64,000 bases of DNA. Origin: Arthrinium phaeospermum. Its lineage: Eukaryota; Ascomycota; Sordariomycetes; Amphisphaeriales; Apiosporaceae. The position numbers were made by a program, and so were the translations under genes. Shown here piece by piece: positions 1-10,856 of this stretch (position 1 is its first letter; every line of letters starts with the position of its first letter). Below the pieces are notes generated by a model. The model had not been told where the DNA came from and searched no databases. It saw only the letters and a list, made by a program, of their open reading frames with translations. Location of the stretch: positions 1,984,001-2,048,000 of the forward strand of contig QYRS01000002.1 of assembly GCA_006503535.1 (NCBI GenBank). Reading direction: 5' to 3'.

Positions 1-1
1 A

Positions 2-247
2 GACCGAGATGAAGCCGAGAAGGAGGCCAAAAAGAACTTGGCTGCTCTGGCGAGGGACATACTCGAGAAAAAAAAGCCCGCAACGCCCAAGAAAGAAAAT
101 GAGGTGGTCAAAGAGAAGAAGATTGTTGACAGGGAGTATTTCTACCATGTCATGGGCGAGAGCTATATTCACGGTATGATGGACGGGGAGGCGATTCGGG
201 AGAAGTTTGTGCGCAGCTTGCCCCAGCATCGCTTTGAGCTGAGGTGA
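2..247 (+). CDS. HET-domain protein, C-terminal fragment (5' end outside window)
   Basis: The frame is open from base 2 and stops with TGA at 245-247, giving about 81 residues of a protein that begins left of the window. The first half is a Lys/Glu-rich stretch. It is followed by a segment reading ESYIHGMMDGEAI, which resembles the short motif near the C-terminus of fungal heterokaryon-incompatibility (HET) domain proteins (roughly GE.Y.HG.M.GEA). HET proteins act in allorecognition cell death and related STAND/NLR-like responses. The HET domain itself is not in the window, so the assignment rests on this motif alone. No splice sites are needed inside the fragment. It could instead belong to another family sharing the motif. 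Confidence 0.55.
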   Translation, partial: DRDEAEKEAKKNLAALARDILEKKKPATPKKENEVVKEKKIVDREYFYHVMGESYIHGMMDGEAIREKFVRSLPQHRFELR

Positions 248-2395
248 AACGGATTCCATTCGAGATTTCCTTGTTGACTTCAGTTCACAAGGCTCTAATC
301 AAAAGACATTTCAATTATCCATTTCTTAGGAAAACATAAACAAAATACAACACAAAGAAAACCCAACTATTATCTTCCGGTGGAAGCCTTTTATTGAATC
401 AATTTCCTTACCTCATTGATATCTGGAGTCCAAATAGCCTCGTACTAGAGGGGCGTCAAATGGAAGGAAGGCGCTGCTTTAGCAAAATCGCTTATTCTCT
501 GAAGTTCGATCTCTCTCTTGGAATCATTCGCGACATCTAGGTTGTCATCGGTGATCTTTACATGTGTTGTAAGGGTAGGTGTATCGAAAGCGCTGGGGTA
601 TTTGGATAGATAGCCGACGCGGGCAATTCGCTGCTCTCATGGCCGCATCGGCCACTCTCTGTTCGACTGCGACAGCCCTCTGGCAGTCCGTCTCTATTGT
701 GGCTAGATCTTCACCTCCCCTCGGGAGTGTCACTAGTCGCCCAGTTGGACAAACGAGATGACTCGACCAACTCTCCTAACACCAGGTATGAGGCAGAGCA
801 GAGATGCGACCTACCCGAGTTTGGGGGCGACAGGACGGGTTACGTTGATACGCGGCTGGGTTCCTGTAGCGGAGGATGCGGAAAAAGGTGGCATTTCCTC
901 GGGCACTACTCAGACATCCAGGAAGAAATATCCAGAACATAGACCTAGACTTTGATTTGCTCTTGTTCCTTCTACTTGATCCTGCTGCGGTTGCTGGACA
1001 AGATGGTACGGAAGCCTACGGGGCGTACGAGACAGGTGGTTACATTCTTGCTCTGGAGCTGTCAGGCCTGCCCGCCCAGGTACCCTGACACGGCATCCTT
1101 TCACCCGTCGGAGTCTGGTTTAAGTCAGTTTGGCAATTTTGAAAGGGTGCACCTGCTCATCGTGCCAAATTGACAACATCCTACGTTGAAAGATTGACCT
1201 CAGGAGATTTCGGCTGCTTTTGATTGATACATGTGACGCATGCAACTTCCCGTCTCCGCAGTGGGGAGCACCTGTCAAGTCCCCAAAAGCTGGGGAACGT
1301 TACTTCGGTCAATTCTCTAACTCCCCTTGTACGAGTCCGGCAACCTGTCCGACAGGGCTCTGGTGAGACATGAGACCTGGGATATTAGACAGGCCTTCCT
1401 TGTCTACTGTTAACTATTGCAACTTCATCGTTATCAGGCCAGCCGTTTCGACCGTGTTGCGTCGCTATGTGCCTTCCGCCAGGCCCGTCCGTCTCCGTCC
1501 GCGTCGGGTGCTCAGAACCCCAATTAATGGCAGGGGCTTTGTTCGTTGCACAGAAATCCAGGGTTCTCCCCAACCGCACAGCCTAGAGGCCAAAACTCTA
1601 TTCGAAGCTTCCGATATCGAGAGTGCGAAATGAAATGCAGGAAACGCTTCAATGGCTTAGGCCAATCATGATACTGATGGGGATGGCAATCCTCGCAAGC
1701 TTTCGAAAAACACCTGCTTTCGCATCCATCTTTAGGGAGTTGGGGACGGGGGAGACGCAAAGAAAGCACTAGCCAAATGCCGCATCGCAACGGTGTGAAA
1801 GTATTGGGTAATTCGGACAGGCGCCAGTACCTCTCTGATTGGCATAGAACCCCGAGTGGCGCGGCAAGCCGGGGGTGCACTAAATCTAGAAGGGGGAGAC
1901 GAAGGGTGATGGGAATGGCAGCACTAACTTAAGGATACTACGGCTAGGCCTGCCTTGGCGGGAAAAATCAAATTGCGAATGCCCTCTGTCTTGTGGTATT
2001 CGAGAAGAAACAAGAGGTCGCGGAGCCGATGGCTAGTGCCACTGGCGCTTCGGCAACTGACAAGTCTAAGTGCTCTAGCCGGTCCTACCTTCTCTCCCAT
2101 CAAATGTCTTCTTGCTATCCCATGTCGCCTTTCGTGCAGCGCAGCCCGCCACCATCTACATGTATATATAAAGTCAACAGTCGATCTTGCCTATCATGGC
2201 TGATAGTTCGTGTCTACGCTCAAGCCTTCCATCGATCCCACTGCCGCAGAACTTGGACTCCTGTTCCCTTCCAGGAACCGACGCTGCTCCACGCACAAGC
2301 AAGCAGATCAATCGCTTAGTTACTGCCCATTCATTCTTTTCCAGATTCATAAGCACCTAATCAATAATCCGTCACTCCTTTTCCTTATCGCAGCC
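248..2395. other. Intergenic, no convincing gene
   Basis: About 2.1 kb between the HET-like gene and the cutinase. The open frames here are short, start at non-ATG codons or overlap in several frames, and show no recognisable domain. The right end contains the cutinase promoter. Confidence 0.6.
2163..2172 (+). promoter_or_regulatory. TATA box, probable cutinase promoter
   Basis: TATATATAAA lies 224 bases before the cutinase ATG at 2396. It is the only strong TATA-like run in this promoter. A start site about 30 bases further on would leave a 5' leader of roughly 190 bases. This is inferred from sequence only. Confidence 0.4.
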
Positions 2396-3331
2396 ATGAA
2401 GTTCCTCAGCCTCGTCGCCCTCTCCCTTTCGCTCTTGTCGGTCGCGACCGGCGCCCCCGTCGCCGAGGGGGCCGTCGCCGAGGGGGCCGTCCGCTTGGCG
2501 AAGCGGCAGAATTCGTCCTACAACGACCTGATGAGCTACATTTCCCAGCTCTTCACCGTCGACATCCTGATGAAGGACTCGGCGCTGATGATCGGCCTCG
2601 GCGAGAAGGCCTTTGCGATCCTGGCGGGCTTCTCGACGACGGAGAACGACCTCGAGGAGGGCCGCTGCGGCGACGTCGTCGTCATCTTTGCCCGCGGGAC
2701 GACGGAGCCCGGCAACGTCGGGGCGCTCGCCGGGCCGCCGCTCTTTGAGGCCCTGCGGCAGTCGCTGGGCATCGTCGGCCGCACGGTCGCCGTCCAGGGG
2801 GTCGAATACCCGGCCAGCTTTACGGGCTACCTGCAGGGCGGGGACAAGGCGGGGAGCCGGCAGATGTAGGTGGAAAGAAGTCCATGCCAGACCCCTAATT
2901 GTGTATCCACTGTCCACATGAGCTGACACTGCCAAAATCTCAACAGGGCCAATCTGGTGACCCAGGCGTTCAAGCAGTGTCCCAAGTCCAAGATCGTCAT
3001 GTCGGGCTACTCTCAAGGAGGCCAGGTCGTGCACAACGCCGCCAAGCTCCTCCCGGCCGAGACCATGGGGAACGTCAGCTCGGTTGTCATTTTTGGCGAT
3101 CCATGTAAGTCGATCGTATCGTCCGCTTTTCATTGGGGGGCACCCGTGGCTGATGTTTTGGCAGTCTCCAAGTACCCGGTTCAGGGTGCGGCGCCGAACA
3201 AGGTGCTGGTCACTTGTCACCTGGGCGATAACATCTGCGTCAACGGTGATCTAATTCTACTACCGCACCTGACGTACTTGCAGGACGCCATGACGGCGGC
3301 GGCTTTCATTGTGGCTCGTGCCGAGACATGA
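2396..3331 (+). CDS. Secreted cutinase (carbohydrate esterase family 5)
   Basis: Three exons, 2396-2865, 2947-3104 and 3165-3331, encode 264 residues. Cutinases are secreted serine esterases that hydrolyse the cutin polyester of plant cuticle. The N-terminus is a hydrophobic signal peptide, followed by a short pro-segment containing a duplicated VAEGA and ending in a KR site for a Kex2-like protease. The nucleophile serine is in GYSQGG. The aspartate is in the Cys-flanked CHLGDNIC loop and the histidine in LLPHLTY, so the Ser-Asp-His triad is complete and in family order. Cysteines in GRCGD, KQCPK and CHLGDNIC fit the two conserved disulphides. Both splices restore family motifs: the second junction makes GDPFSKYP. 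Length is slightly above the usual 210-250 residues because of the pro-segment. The frame is intact, so the gene looks functional. Confidence 0.93.
2459..2488 (+). repeat. Two perfect 15-bp tandem copies in the cutinase pro-region
   Basis: GTCGCCGAGGGGGCC occurs twice in succession, encoding VAEGA twice between signal peptide and Kex2-like site. It is an in-frame duplication and does not touch the catalytic domain. Confidence 0.85.
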
Positions 3332-3909
3332 GAGGGCATCCATCATCTGGGGCGAGGAGATCACTCGCAATGAACCGGGCGCGTTGGCGGCGACTGGCAG
3401 CTTGGCATGCTCGATCATAAATGGGGGATATTGACCAAGGAGATTATTCGTAATGCCTACATCTTGGCACATTCTTTTCTCTAACGGAGGATTTTGGAAG
3501 GGAAGATTATTGTTAATGGCAAGAAACTATTCGAGTTAGGACAAACCCAGACAGAGCAATTGACTTCGGTCCAACTGACGTCCTGAAACGTGGCTTCGGC
3601 TAGTCTGAAGACGACTGATAGCGTATTGCGAGACCTGACAGCAAGCCAAACCAAGCCCATGCCTGACTTCACTCCATCCACCCAACCATAGTCTCGTTGC
3701 CACATTTCCAGCAGTGGCAGCCTTTGGCTGCTCGTACATGAACTTAATGCGATTAGCTGGTCCCATTCTCCACACACACCAGCTGCAGCTAGCCCGTTAT
3801 TTGCACCCACCGTGCCACGGCTTCTTTCTATTTTATTTTTACCGATCCATGACATGTTTCCCCACCAGGAAGCTTCCACCGGGGTCAATAATAGCGCAGG
3901 CACGAGGCG
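3332..3909. other. Intergenic between convergent genes
   Basis: About 580 bases holding the 3' flanks of the cutinase (plus strand) and the membrane protein at 3910-4797 (minus strand). I see no gene or clear repeat. Confidence 0.6.
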
Positions 3910-4797
3910 TCACTGTCGCCGCTCTCCACCCAGCAAGGGCACGAGCTCCGCCGACTCGTCCACGGGCGGCAGCGTGGGGTCGTACCGCTGTCTCTTCGCA
4001 AGATATGTTTTGCCGGATATGTGCCTGCGCAGCCGCCGGCGGGCCTGTTTCGATGCCCACCACCGCTGCAGGGCCTGGCTGCGCTCCTGTCGCCGTGGCC
4101 GGGACGGCTCCTCCGCCAGCGGGCTGGTGACCGCGGACGACGGCATCCGCGAGGGCGGGTTGCGTCGCCGGCCCGGGTTTTCTAGGAAGAACCGGAAGGG
4201 GGGCAGCTCGACGTACTTACTCAGGACGCGGATGGCGAGGTAGGGACTGGGTCTGTCGCTGCAGTCACAGTCGCAGTTTGGTCGGCTCCGTTGCTGTTGC
4301 TGTTGTTCTTGTTGATTTATCTCTTGATATTGGTGGTCGTCACCGCTTTGGCGATAAAGGGGAAGCAGCCCTTGCTGCCGCGTCTGCCGAACGGTTGGGA
4401 CGAAGACATTGAGACACGCCCTCGCGGAGAACTGCAACAGAAGGTGCGCCGCTGCAAGGGCAACGACGACGCAGATCGTGGTGTACGCGACCAGTAGCAG
4501 CAGGCTCCAGGGGCCGAACTCTGCGAGGAGCTGGTGCCAGTAAGCGGGCAGAGAGTCGGAGGTGGTGTTGTCTTGGGTCAGGTCGCTTGCCGCCACTACT
4601 AGGTCGTCACGGAGCCACCGAGGCAGAAGTGTCGGTGATGACGACGGAGGAAACTTGGTGACATGCGTGCTGAAAACTGTTGTAGGCACGGAGGTGGATG
4701 ATGTGTCAGGTGTGACCATTCCAGGCAGAGTACGGCCTGGCTGGTTGAATGCCATCATCAACCCGCCAAAACCTCCTGGCAGCTGCAGAGGTGCCAT
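3910..4797 (-). CDS. Hypothetical single-span membrane protein
   Basis: An uninterrupted 295-residue frame starting at ATG 4797; I do not recognise a family. Residues 1-85 are Ser/Thr/Pro-rich with an NTT sequon and could be lumenal or extracellular. Residues about 97-122 form one strongly hydrophobic transmembrane helix. The rest is basic and low-complexity, with a Gln-rich run near 160-170, a short CDCDC motif, and several Arg-rich patches. The C-terminus carries ELVPLL, which matches the acidic dileucine pattern used for endosomal or vacuolar sorting. No intron is needed. It is convergent with the cutinase and tandem with the SDR gene upstream. The frame is long for chance, but overlapping frames also exist because the region is GC-rich. 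Confidence 0.6.
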   Translation of the reverse strand: MAPLQLPGGFGGLMMAFNQPGRTLPGMVTPDTSSTSVPTTVFSTHVTKFPPSSSPTLLPRWLRDDLVVAASDLTQDNTTSDSLPAYWHQLLAEFGPWSLLLLVAYTTICVVVALAAAHLLLQFSARACLNVFVPTVRQTRQQGLLPLYRQSGDDHQYQEINQQEQQQQQRSRPNCDCDCSDRPSPYLAIRVLSKYVELPPFRFFLENPGRRRNPPSRMPSSAVTSPLAEEPSRPRRQERSQALQRWWASKQARRRLRRHISGKTYLAKRQRYDPTLPPVDESAELVPLLGGERRQ

Positions 4798-5220
4798 TTT
4801 GGACGAAGATGGTCAGGGGATATCATGAATATGGCCGGTATTAGATCATATGATGAGTGTGTTGGAATCAAGTTCTGAGCGGTTTGTGGATTATAGAGAG
4901 TTTTTATAAAAGGATGTGTCTGCGAAGGTCATCTCCAAAACGGTTGCCTATGGGTAGAGGAATACCCATAACCAGGATGAAGTCCGGTCCACCCATGGCA
5001 CCCAAAACTCTAACATCACTTCCAGGTACACTGCTTTGTCTCATAGCTTCAAGGAACGCAATGTTTATCGTTGGGATTCACTAACGGGGCCTCTTGATTA
5101 ACAAGAGTATTATGGGCCTTCTATTCAACAAGCTTCACAACGACAAAAGAAAGACAACAGTAGATGCAAGCGCCCTGACTATTATCTATAATATTTAAAC
5201 AGTACCACATCATCAAGTAA
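4798..5220. other. Intergenic, nothing recognised
   Basis: About 420 bases of moderately AT-rich sequence holding the upstream region of the membrane protein at 3910-4797 and the 3' flank of the SDR gene. No coding or structural signal was seen. Confidence 0.6.
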
Positions 5221-6478
5221 TCATCCTTCAAGTAGACTCTTTGTATCGAGCGAGGGGTCTACCTCCTCAAGTAAGGCGATGGTCTCTTCCCAGAGCCTCT
5301 TCTGGGCTTTTTCTCCATCTGCCGATGTCACAAAGCCTGACGGACTAGAATAAGTGATCAAGTATCAGTTAGTCAGTTAGGGCCAATATCGCCGTCCCGC
5401 TTCTTTGTCACATCGAGGGTTGAAGTGCAGGCTTGTATGGACTTACGCCTTTATCTCCTGTTCGCTGATATACGCGCCACGCCACTCGTCGTGCCGACAC
5501 ACCGCGTCCGCGAGGCAGTGCCCGCCCTGAGCCGGCGTCCAGGCCAGCACGCGGTTGATCAAGGCCTGGCCCGGCATCGCGTGGGAGCGGTGCAGGGCGC
5601 TGGCGCAGAAGCCCGGATTGACGGCGTTGATGGTAACAGAACCAGGACCAGGGCCGTCCCCTGATTGGGAGGCTGTTCGGGAGCTGATCTCACGGGTCCA
5701 GAGGACATTTAGCAGCTTGCTTGTGTTGTAGCGCTCCATATCCCCTTGCGCGAAGCTGGACTCCTCGTCGAGGCGCTGCAGGATCGAGGGGTGGTTGCGC
5801 TCTGTAAAAGGAGTCCAGAAGTGCACCTCGGAGGCCACGATGGTCAGGCGCGCGGGGCGGCCGGTCTGTTTTGCGGTGGTGCGGAGGGGTGGTAACAGGA
5901 GGAGGGAGAGGTACGCTGTGCCCAGGTGGTTTACCTAAAGACCGTTCGGACAGAGAGTTAGGTATTGGTTTGTGCAAGACTTCAAATTACCTTACCCCCC
6001 CCCCCCCCCCCCCCCTTTTCCGGATGGAGGAATCTGGGTAATACGCATCGACCTCAGACCAGGGCAAACATACCTGGACATTGGACTCGTGCCCTGTCTT
6101 GGACCGCACAAACTCGAGGTTTTTGACGCCGGCACTGAGTAGAACGATATCCAGACGATCCAGCTCGGAGCGGGCCCGCGCCGCGAACGCCGCCATGCTC
6201 TCGAACGACTCGTAGTCGACGGCCCAAACCTGGACGTCGCAGGACGGACTCCGTTCGACGATCTGCTGTTTGGCCGTCTCGCCGCTGGCGACGGTCCGGA
6301 CGGCTAGGATTAGGCGCGCCAGGCCGTGGGCCGCCAGTTCCTTAGCGGCTTCGAAGCCGAGACTGCCGGCGCCGGCCCCTGTGACGAGGGCTGTCTGGCC
6401 GTCGAGCCGGATGTCCTGCGGCAGGGGTTTTGGCTTGAAGGTGAGTTGTCTGTAGAGATGGCCTAGCTGAGTTCCCAT
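5221..6478 (-). CDS. Short-chain dehydrogenase/reductase (retinol dehydrogenase-like)
   Basis: Three exons on the minus strand, 6478-6074, 5934-5447 and 5344-5221, encode 338 residues. It belongs to the classical NAD(P)-dependent SDR superfamily, which oxidises or reduces alcohols and ketones on a Rossmann fold. Visible motifs are the cofactor-binding TGAGAGSLG (residues 33-41), the DIVLLSAG stretch corresponding to NNAG, Ser170 in VASEVHF, and the catalytic Tyr204-Lys208 in YNTSK. The closest fungal annotations are usually retinol dehydrogenase or WW-domain oxidoreductase-like; the substrate cannot be told. The ATG at 6478 gives a normal N-terminal extension, and the in-frame codons upstream lack another well-placed ATG. 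The first intron contains a run of about 21 cytosines. It may be exposed to sequencing error, but the coding frame is unaffected. Confidence 0.88.
5995..6015. repeat. Poly-C homopolymer in SDR intron 1
   Basis: About 21 consecutive C on the plus strand, i.e. poly-G in the sense of the SDR pre-mRNA. It lies inside intron 1 (5935-6073). Exact length is likely to be unreliable in any assembly. Confidence 0.9.
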
Positions 6479-7035
6479 GTTCGACCTTGGTTGATGATGC
6501 CTTTGATGGTTCTTTCCTATTTGAATGCCAGAAAGAAAGAGTTGAATCGATGAGGGAATGTGTATCCTAATATAATTAAGAGCAGTCTTACCAATTTCCT
6601 CACTTCTCTTGCCAACTACTGGGACGGAGTATTCAAATGGTGTCGTCCAGTTTGTCAATTCAGGTGTCGACTCCCCGGGTGATATTTGCTCCGTCCCATT
6701 CGGAGCAACACTCCTCGCCGTTGACGGCTTTCATAGTTTGCCCGAGATTCGCCAAGTTGTGGCGCCGCGCAGCCAATCAGGTTGCGCCAGGGTGCGTACT
6801 TGATTGTACTTAACTGTGCTTATCTCTTCTGATTGGTACAAAACCGAAGACACACTAGCTGCTCAACCAATCACGTACTTAGCAGTCTGAAAGGGGCAAT
6901 TGGTCGACAGACACGTTTTTAATCTGTTCAACGACTCTGGACAGCAGTCGGAATGGAAATTAAGTTATCATTATTATCATTACAATTGTGTAATATTGGT
7001 CGTCTAGTCTCCTATTCTCAACAAGCACCTTGGTT
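6479..7035. other. Upstream region of the SDR gene with three CCAAT boxes
   Basis: A 557-base stretch between the SDR start and the doubtful gene at 7036-7401. It contains CCAAT at 6773-6777, ATTGG at 6832-6836 and CCAAT at 6867-6871, within about 100 bases. This fits an HAP/CBC-type bound promoter, but the motif is short and common. Confidence 0.45.
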
Positions 7036-7401
7036 TCATAGAGTGGATGTGGACCAGTCTGATGAGTAGTTGACGCCCTCCTTCCCCGGGAACTCGGCCA
7101 CTTCGTCTTTCAAGCCGTCGAACAAGACGAGGAAAAGCACCACGGGTAGGTAGGGGGCGATGAAAATCAGCTTTGCGGACACCTTGGCCCCGTTCCATGC
7201 GCTTTTGACGGCTTTCTTGGCAAGCTTCTTAGCGACCTTTCCCAGCTTTGGGTCCAGAGATTCGAGATCGAGTGTTTCGGCACTTTTCAGGGATCCCAGG
7301 CGAGGGAGTTGGCTGATGGAAAGCCTCCGCTTCGCAGGCTTCTCTTGTGCTCGATCGAGGGGGCATTGGCGGATGCTCTGGATAAAGATGTGGCGGCCCA
7401 T
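7036..7401 (-). CDS. Hypothetical small membrane protein, doubtful, start uncertain
   Basis: The minus-strand frame ending at 7036 is open back to 7482, but its first possible codon there is GTG. The first ATG in frame is at 7401, giving 121 residues. The product has a Lys/Ala-rich middle segment (KVAKKLAKKAVKSAW) that could form an amphipathic helix, followed by a hydrophobic stretch (LIFIAPYLPVVLFLVLF) that could span a membrane. I do not recognise it. A spliced upstream exon is possible because the open frame continues 27 codons before the ATG, up to a TGA. Nothing else supports expression. It may be a chance frame. Confidence 0.3.
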   Translation of the reverse strand: MGRHIFIQSIRQCPLDRAQEKPAKRRLSISQLPRLGSLKSAETLDLESLDPKLGKVAKKLAKKAVKSAWNGAKVSAKLIFIAPYLPVVLFLVLFDGLKDEVAEFPGKEGVNYSSDWSTSTL

Positions 7402-10400
7402 AGTCGGCGGATCGGTGGTTGTGACTTCTATTTCCACTTGCCCGAGCCCGTTTGTCGAGAAGGAAAATAGGGGCTTGGGCACGGATAGGAGACGGGTTCA
7501 CCGTTTGACGATCGAGAGCGGCAGTAGTGCAATGATGTAATTCTGCAAGGGAAATGAAAGATCCAGTATGCGTGTAGGCTAGGGCTTCCCCCGGCCGTTA
7601 ATGAGTCGCTGGGAGTCCATGGTGTTGAGATTTCGGAGAAACGTCTATAACCATGTTTGAGAGGAAAGAATGTGGGTGTTGTTTGAGAAAGAACCGCCTG
7701 TCCTACTGCTGGGAATTCTGTTTTGAATCGGAGACAGGTTTTTATATACGCTTGTTTTTTTCTGGGCGTATTAATCAATCAGGGCGAAAGCCAATGCAAT
7801 CAAACATGTGCCGTCCACGTGGGGGACGAGTAGATGTGATTTGAGCCGTGTGCGTTCGGAACTTTCTTTTTCTTTTCTTTTTCCCGCCAGGATTTGCTTT
7901 TGTGCCTCCTTTTGGACTCTTCTCACGGGAAAAAACAGCCGGACCCCCACGGTTTGGTTAGTATATCCAATCATGTTGTAGTCGCAAACTTCAGGCAATC
8001 AATTGCAGTGTTAATGCGGAATCTATTATTAGCTTACCGAAATTTTCAAATGGAAATATTTGATCCCACACACTTTTCGTTAGAAAAAGAGCGTTCAAAG
8101 GCCATGCTGCAAATGACAATGCAGACCATCGAGTCTATAGGTTTTCGAGTATAAACTTGTGTTATCCAATTGGACCATGTTGAAGAAATGGGCATGATAC
8201 TTAGAACCGCCATTTTTTGATTGAAATTCTTGCGAAGTCATGCGATAAGAAAATGACCTCATATCATTCATTATATCTAAGCAACTTCTCCCAGGGCCTT
8301 GGTCATCACTCAACTGTCTCTTACAACCGTGAGAGGTTGCATCGTTAGCTGTAGATGCGCTCAATCCACCCTACCTTGAACTCCAGAGCAATATCAAGAA
8401 ACTAAATCGGGGACTAGATCGATTCTCTCTGGGTGTAGAGCGTACCACAACTATTATAATCGGAACAAGCCAGTAGGGGTTATTCAGCCCGCACACAGCG
8501 TAATCAGGTAATCTAAGACCACTCTCGTGTAAAGGGGGCACGGGGGTCTCTAGACGTCCTGCGTTTCTACACTATGATTTTCATTCTCGTCTAATGATCC
8601 GTGCTTTCAAAGGAACCGCTCCGAGGCTATGGCCGGCAGAAGGGAGTGTGTGTTCTACGACGGATATGGAAATGTGGCGAGGGAAACATCCGATGCCCAT
8701 AGGGTGGCACCCGGCAATCTTATCAGACCAGCTCAGTATGCATTTGGTTGGCAGGTCACAAGATCGGAATGTTTGCATGATCTGAGAGAAAAGGGCGATG
8801 CTGCTTGTTGGAGCCGATGGATACTCGCCTGATTTCGCACAGACAAACTACAGTGTCGATGACTTCATGCTGACGGAGGGGTTGGGTCAAAAGGGGTTGC
8901 AAAACCGCCATGTCACGCAGTTATTCGGTAACGGAGTCAAAAAGGGCCAGCTTATCGCGTCCTTGACTGCCGAGAGGCCTTGAACGCGGTGTCGGATGTT
9001 TCCGTCTACCTGTGTTCAGCCCAAAGACGCTCGTTGCCCTGGGGGGACGGGCGCAGATGGGGCTTGTTACCGTATGCAATGCATGACTCGCGGGGAAGCC
9101 AGTTGCAACATACAAGTATACGATGACAGGTCCTTGGCATTGAGATCACCGAAAGAGAAGAGCTCATATTCTACGGATCCGTGCGTGCGATTAACGGCAG
9201 TTCATATCAACGATGTCCCGGAGATTGGTCCCAACGGCATTGGAAATCGGTGATGAGTATCGAGATACCCATGGCACAGAAAGGGGATACGACGTGGCAG
9301 CAGTCCACAACCGGTGGAGGAGGCAGTTCCTCGACGAGGGTGTCCGGGCACGAAAGCCAAAATGATTTGTCACTGATTGACGGACCCTCTGTGCGAACAA
9401 CAGGCGTTGCCAGTTTCCTCTCTCAATCTTGAGAAGTCGTATTCGGTATGCGGAAGGTGTGATCTCATTTGTGTGGCGGGCGAGAGAAATAAGAATGCAA
9501 GATAAGATGATTGGATTGGACTCAGCTGTCTGTCGTGACGGTCGATTTTCTCTCCGGAAGCCGGGGTCTACCACGGTTCGAGATCCGAAAAACACTGGGG
9601 CCCCAGCTGTCCCTTCCCTTTTGGATTGAAACGTCAAACGCTTCTGACACTTTAGCCTTGAACCCTGTCTTTAGACATGCCCGCGCCTGCCAGAGCACGC
9701 CCGACTTTATTCAATTCCCTCTATTGGTCCGCCCAACTGCTACCTTGCAATTCCATGTTCCTTCGAGGAACCAATCGAGTGAGCCGCTAGACTTGTCGGT
9801 GGTCACGGACGAAACATGCAACGGGTTACTGAAGCATTAATTTTAGCATACCCCGTTTGCTTGGCGACCCTGACCCTGGGGGCGCGCCAGGCACAGGGCG
9901 CTGCAAAAATTGCCGGTTACCGCCCCGCCTCGCACATCACCAGCGACCAGTAAACACCCTCGGCCGAGTAAACCATGGTCAAATCATGTGGAGTATTGTA
10001 TGTAAGTAGTCCATCCTTGTCGCCTATCTACGGTATCTATTTCTGGCCGGCCCTGGATCTTGATAATGCGCAGCTGCGTTGGCCTGACTCGCTGTTTATC
10101 ATGTAGCAGCCCCAAATGGACGGCTGAGCCTCTCCTCGGTTGGGTGAGAGGTGTCAAGGTGTCAAGGTGTCAACGGAGGTGTTACTCCAATAGCAGCTGC
10201 CCAAACGAGCAATCCACCTCTATTGGCTGCCGATGCGACGTCATGTTTAGTTCGTCCGCGCTCACATGAATGATGCAACGCCGTGAAACGGGTACTCTTG
10301 TCCTTAAGTACTGGGTTCTCGACTGGCGTACTGGGATCTGTCTAGCCTACCGTGCCCACCTACCCCATTGCGGCCCTTCAAACACGCCATATCAGGCTTG

Positions 10401-10856
10401 ACACCAACACTTGAGATCAACCCAGCTCCCCTCCTCCCCCAGTCAAGCGAATACGCCCGCTATGGTGATGCACATGTGCCTGTCTATCAACCCACCCTTC
10501 ACCTCAGCGGGCTGATCGATCCGCACAGATCTTCCCGGGACCCAGCCTATCATGTTTCCTGTCCGCCCTGCTGCACCCGTCCTCGGTTCGACTTGATTTA
10601 ACACAGCTGCAACCCCCAGACGTGGGTTTCATGGCTCTTGATGGCTTGTTCTAAGTTTCTTCCAACTTCCAAAGCACTGCTTCTCTTTCTTTGCTTTACG
10701 TCCCTGGACTGAAGCCCTTCGGCCCGCTGGCTTGGGTACACTTCGTTCTTTATACAGTGTAATTTTAATGTCAGTTGTCGCAGGCGACCCTATTTCAAAT
10801 CCCCATACACACCTACCGGCACGACTCCGACAAACCTAAACGCCACTACCGTCGTG
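7402..10856. other. Long gene-poor stretch
   Basis: About 3.5 kb with no frame I would call a gene. The longest minus-strand frame, around 9191-9637, has no domain and its composition does not look coding. Three imperfect copies of an 8-base unit (GTGTCAAG) occur at 10151-10172. The last few hundred bases are CT-rich and are probably the promoter and leader of the membrane protein at 10857. Confidence 0.55.

Noticed and set aside
1524..1880. 118-codon minus-strand frame
   Set aside because: Its first codon is GTG, no ATG-led version of useful length exists and no motif is visible.
2372..3220. 282-codon open frame antisense to the cutinase
   Set aside because: It runs through both cutinase introns and is Arg/Asp-rich low complexity; the sense strand has a complete catalytic triad.
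9191..9637. 148-codon minus-strand frame in the 7.4-10.9 kb gap
   Set aside because: Mixed composition, no domain, no splice continuation and no neighbouring evidence of a gene.
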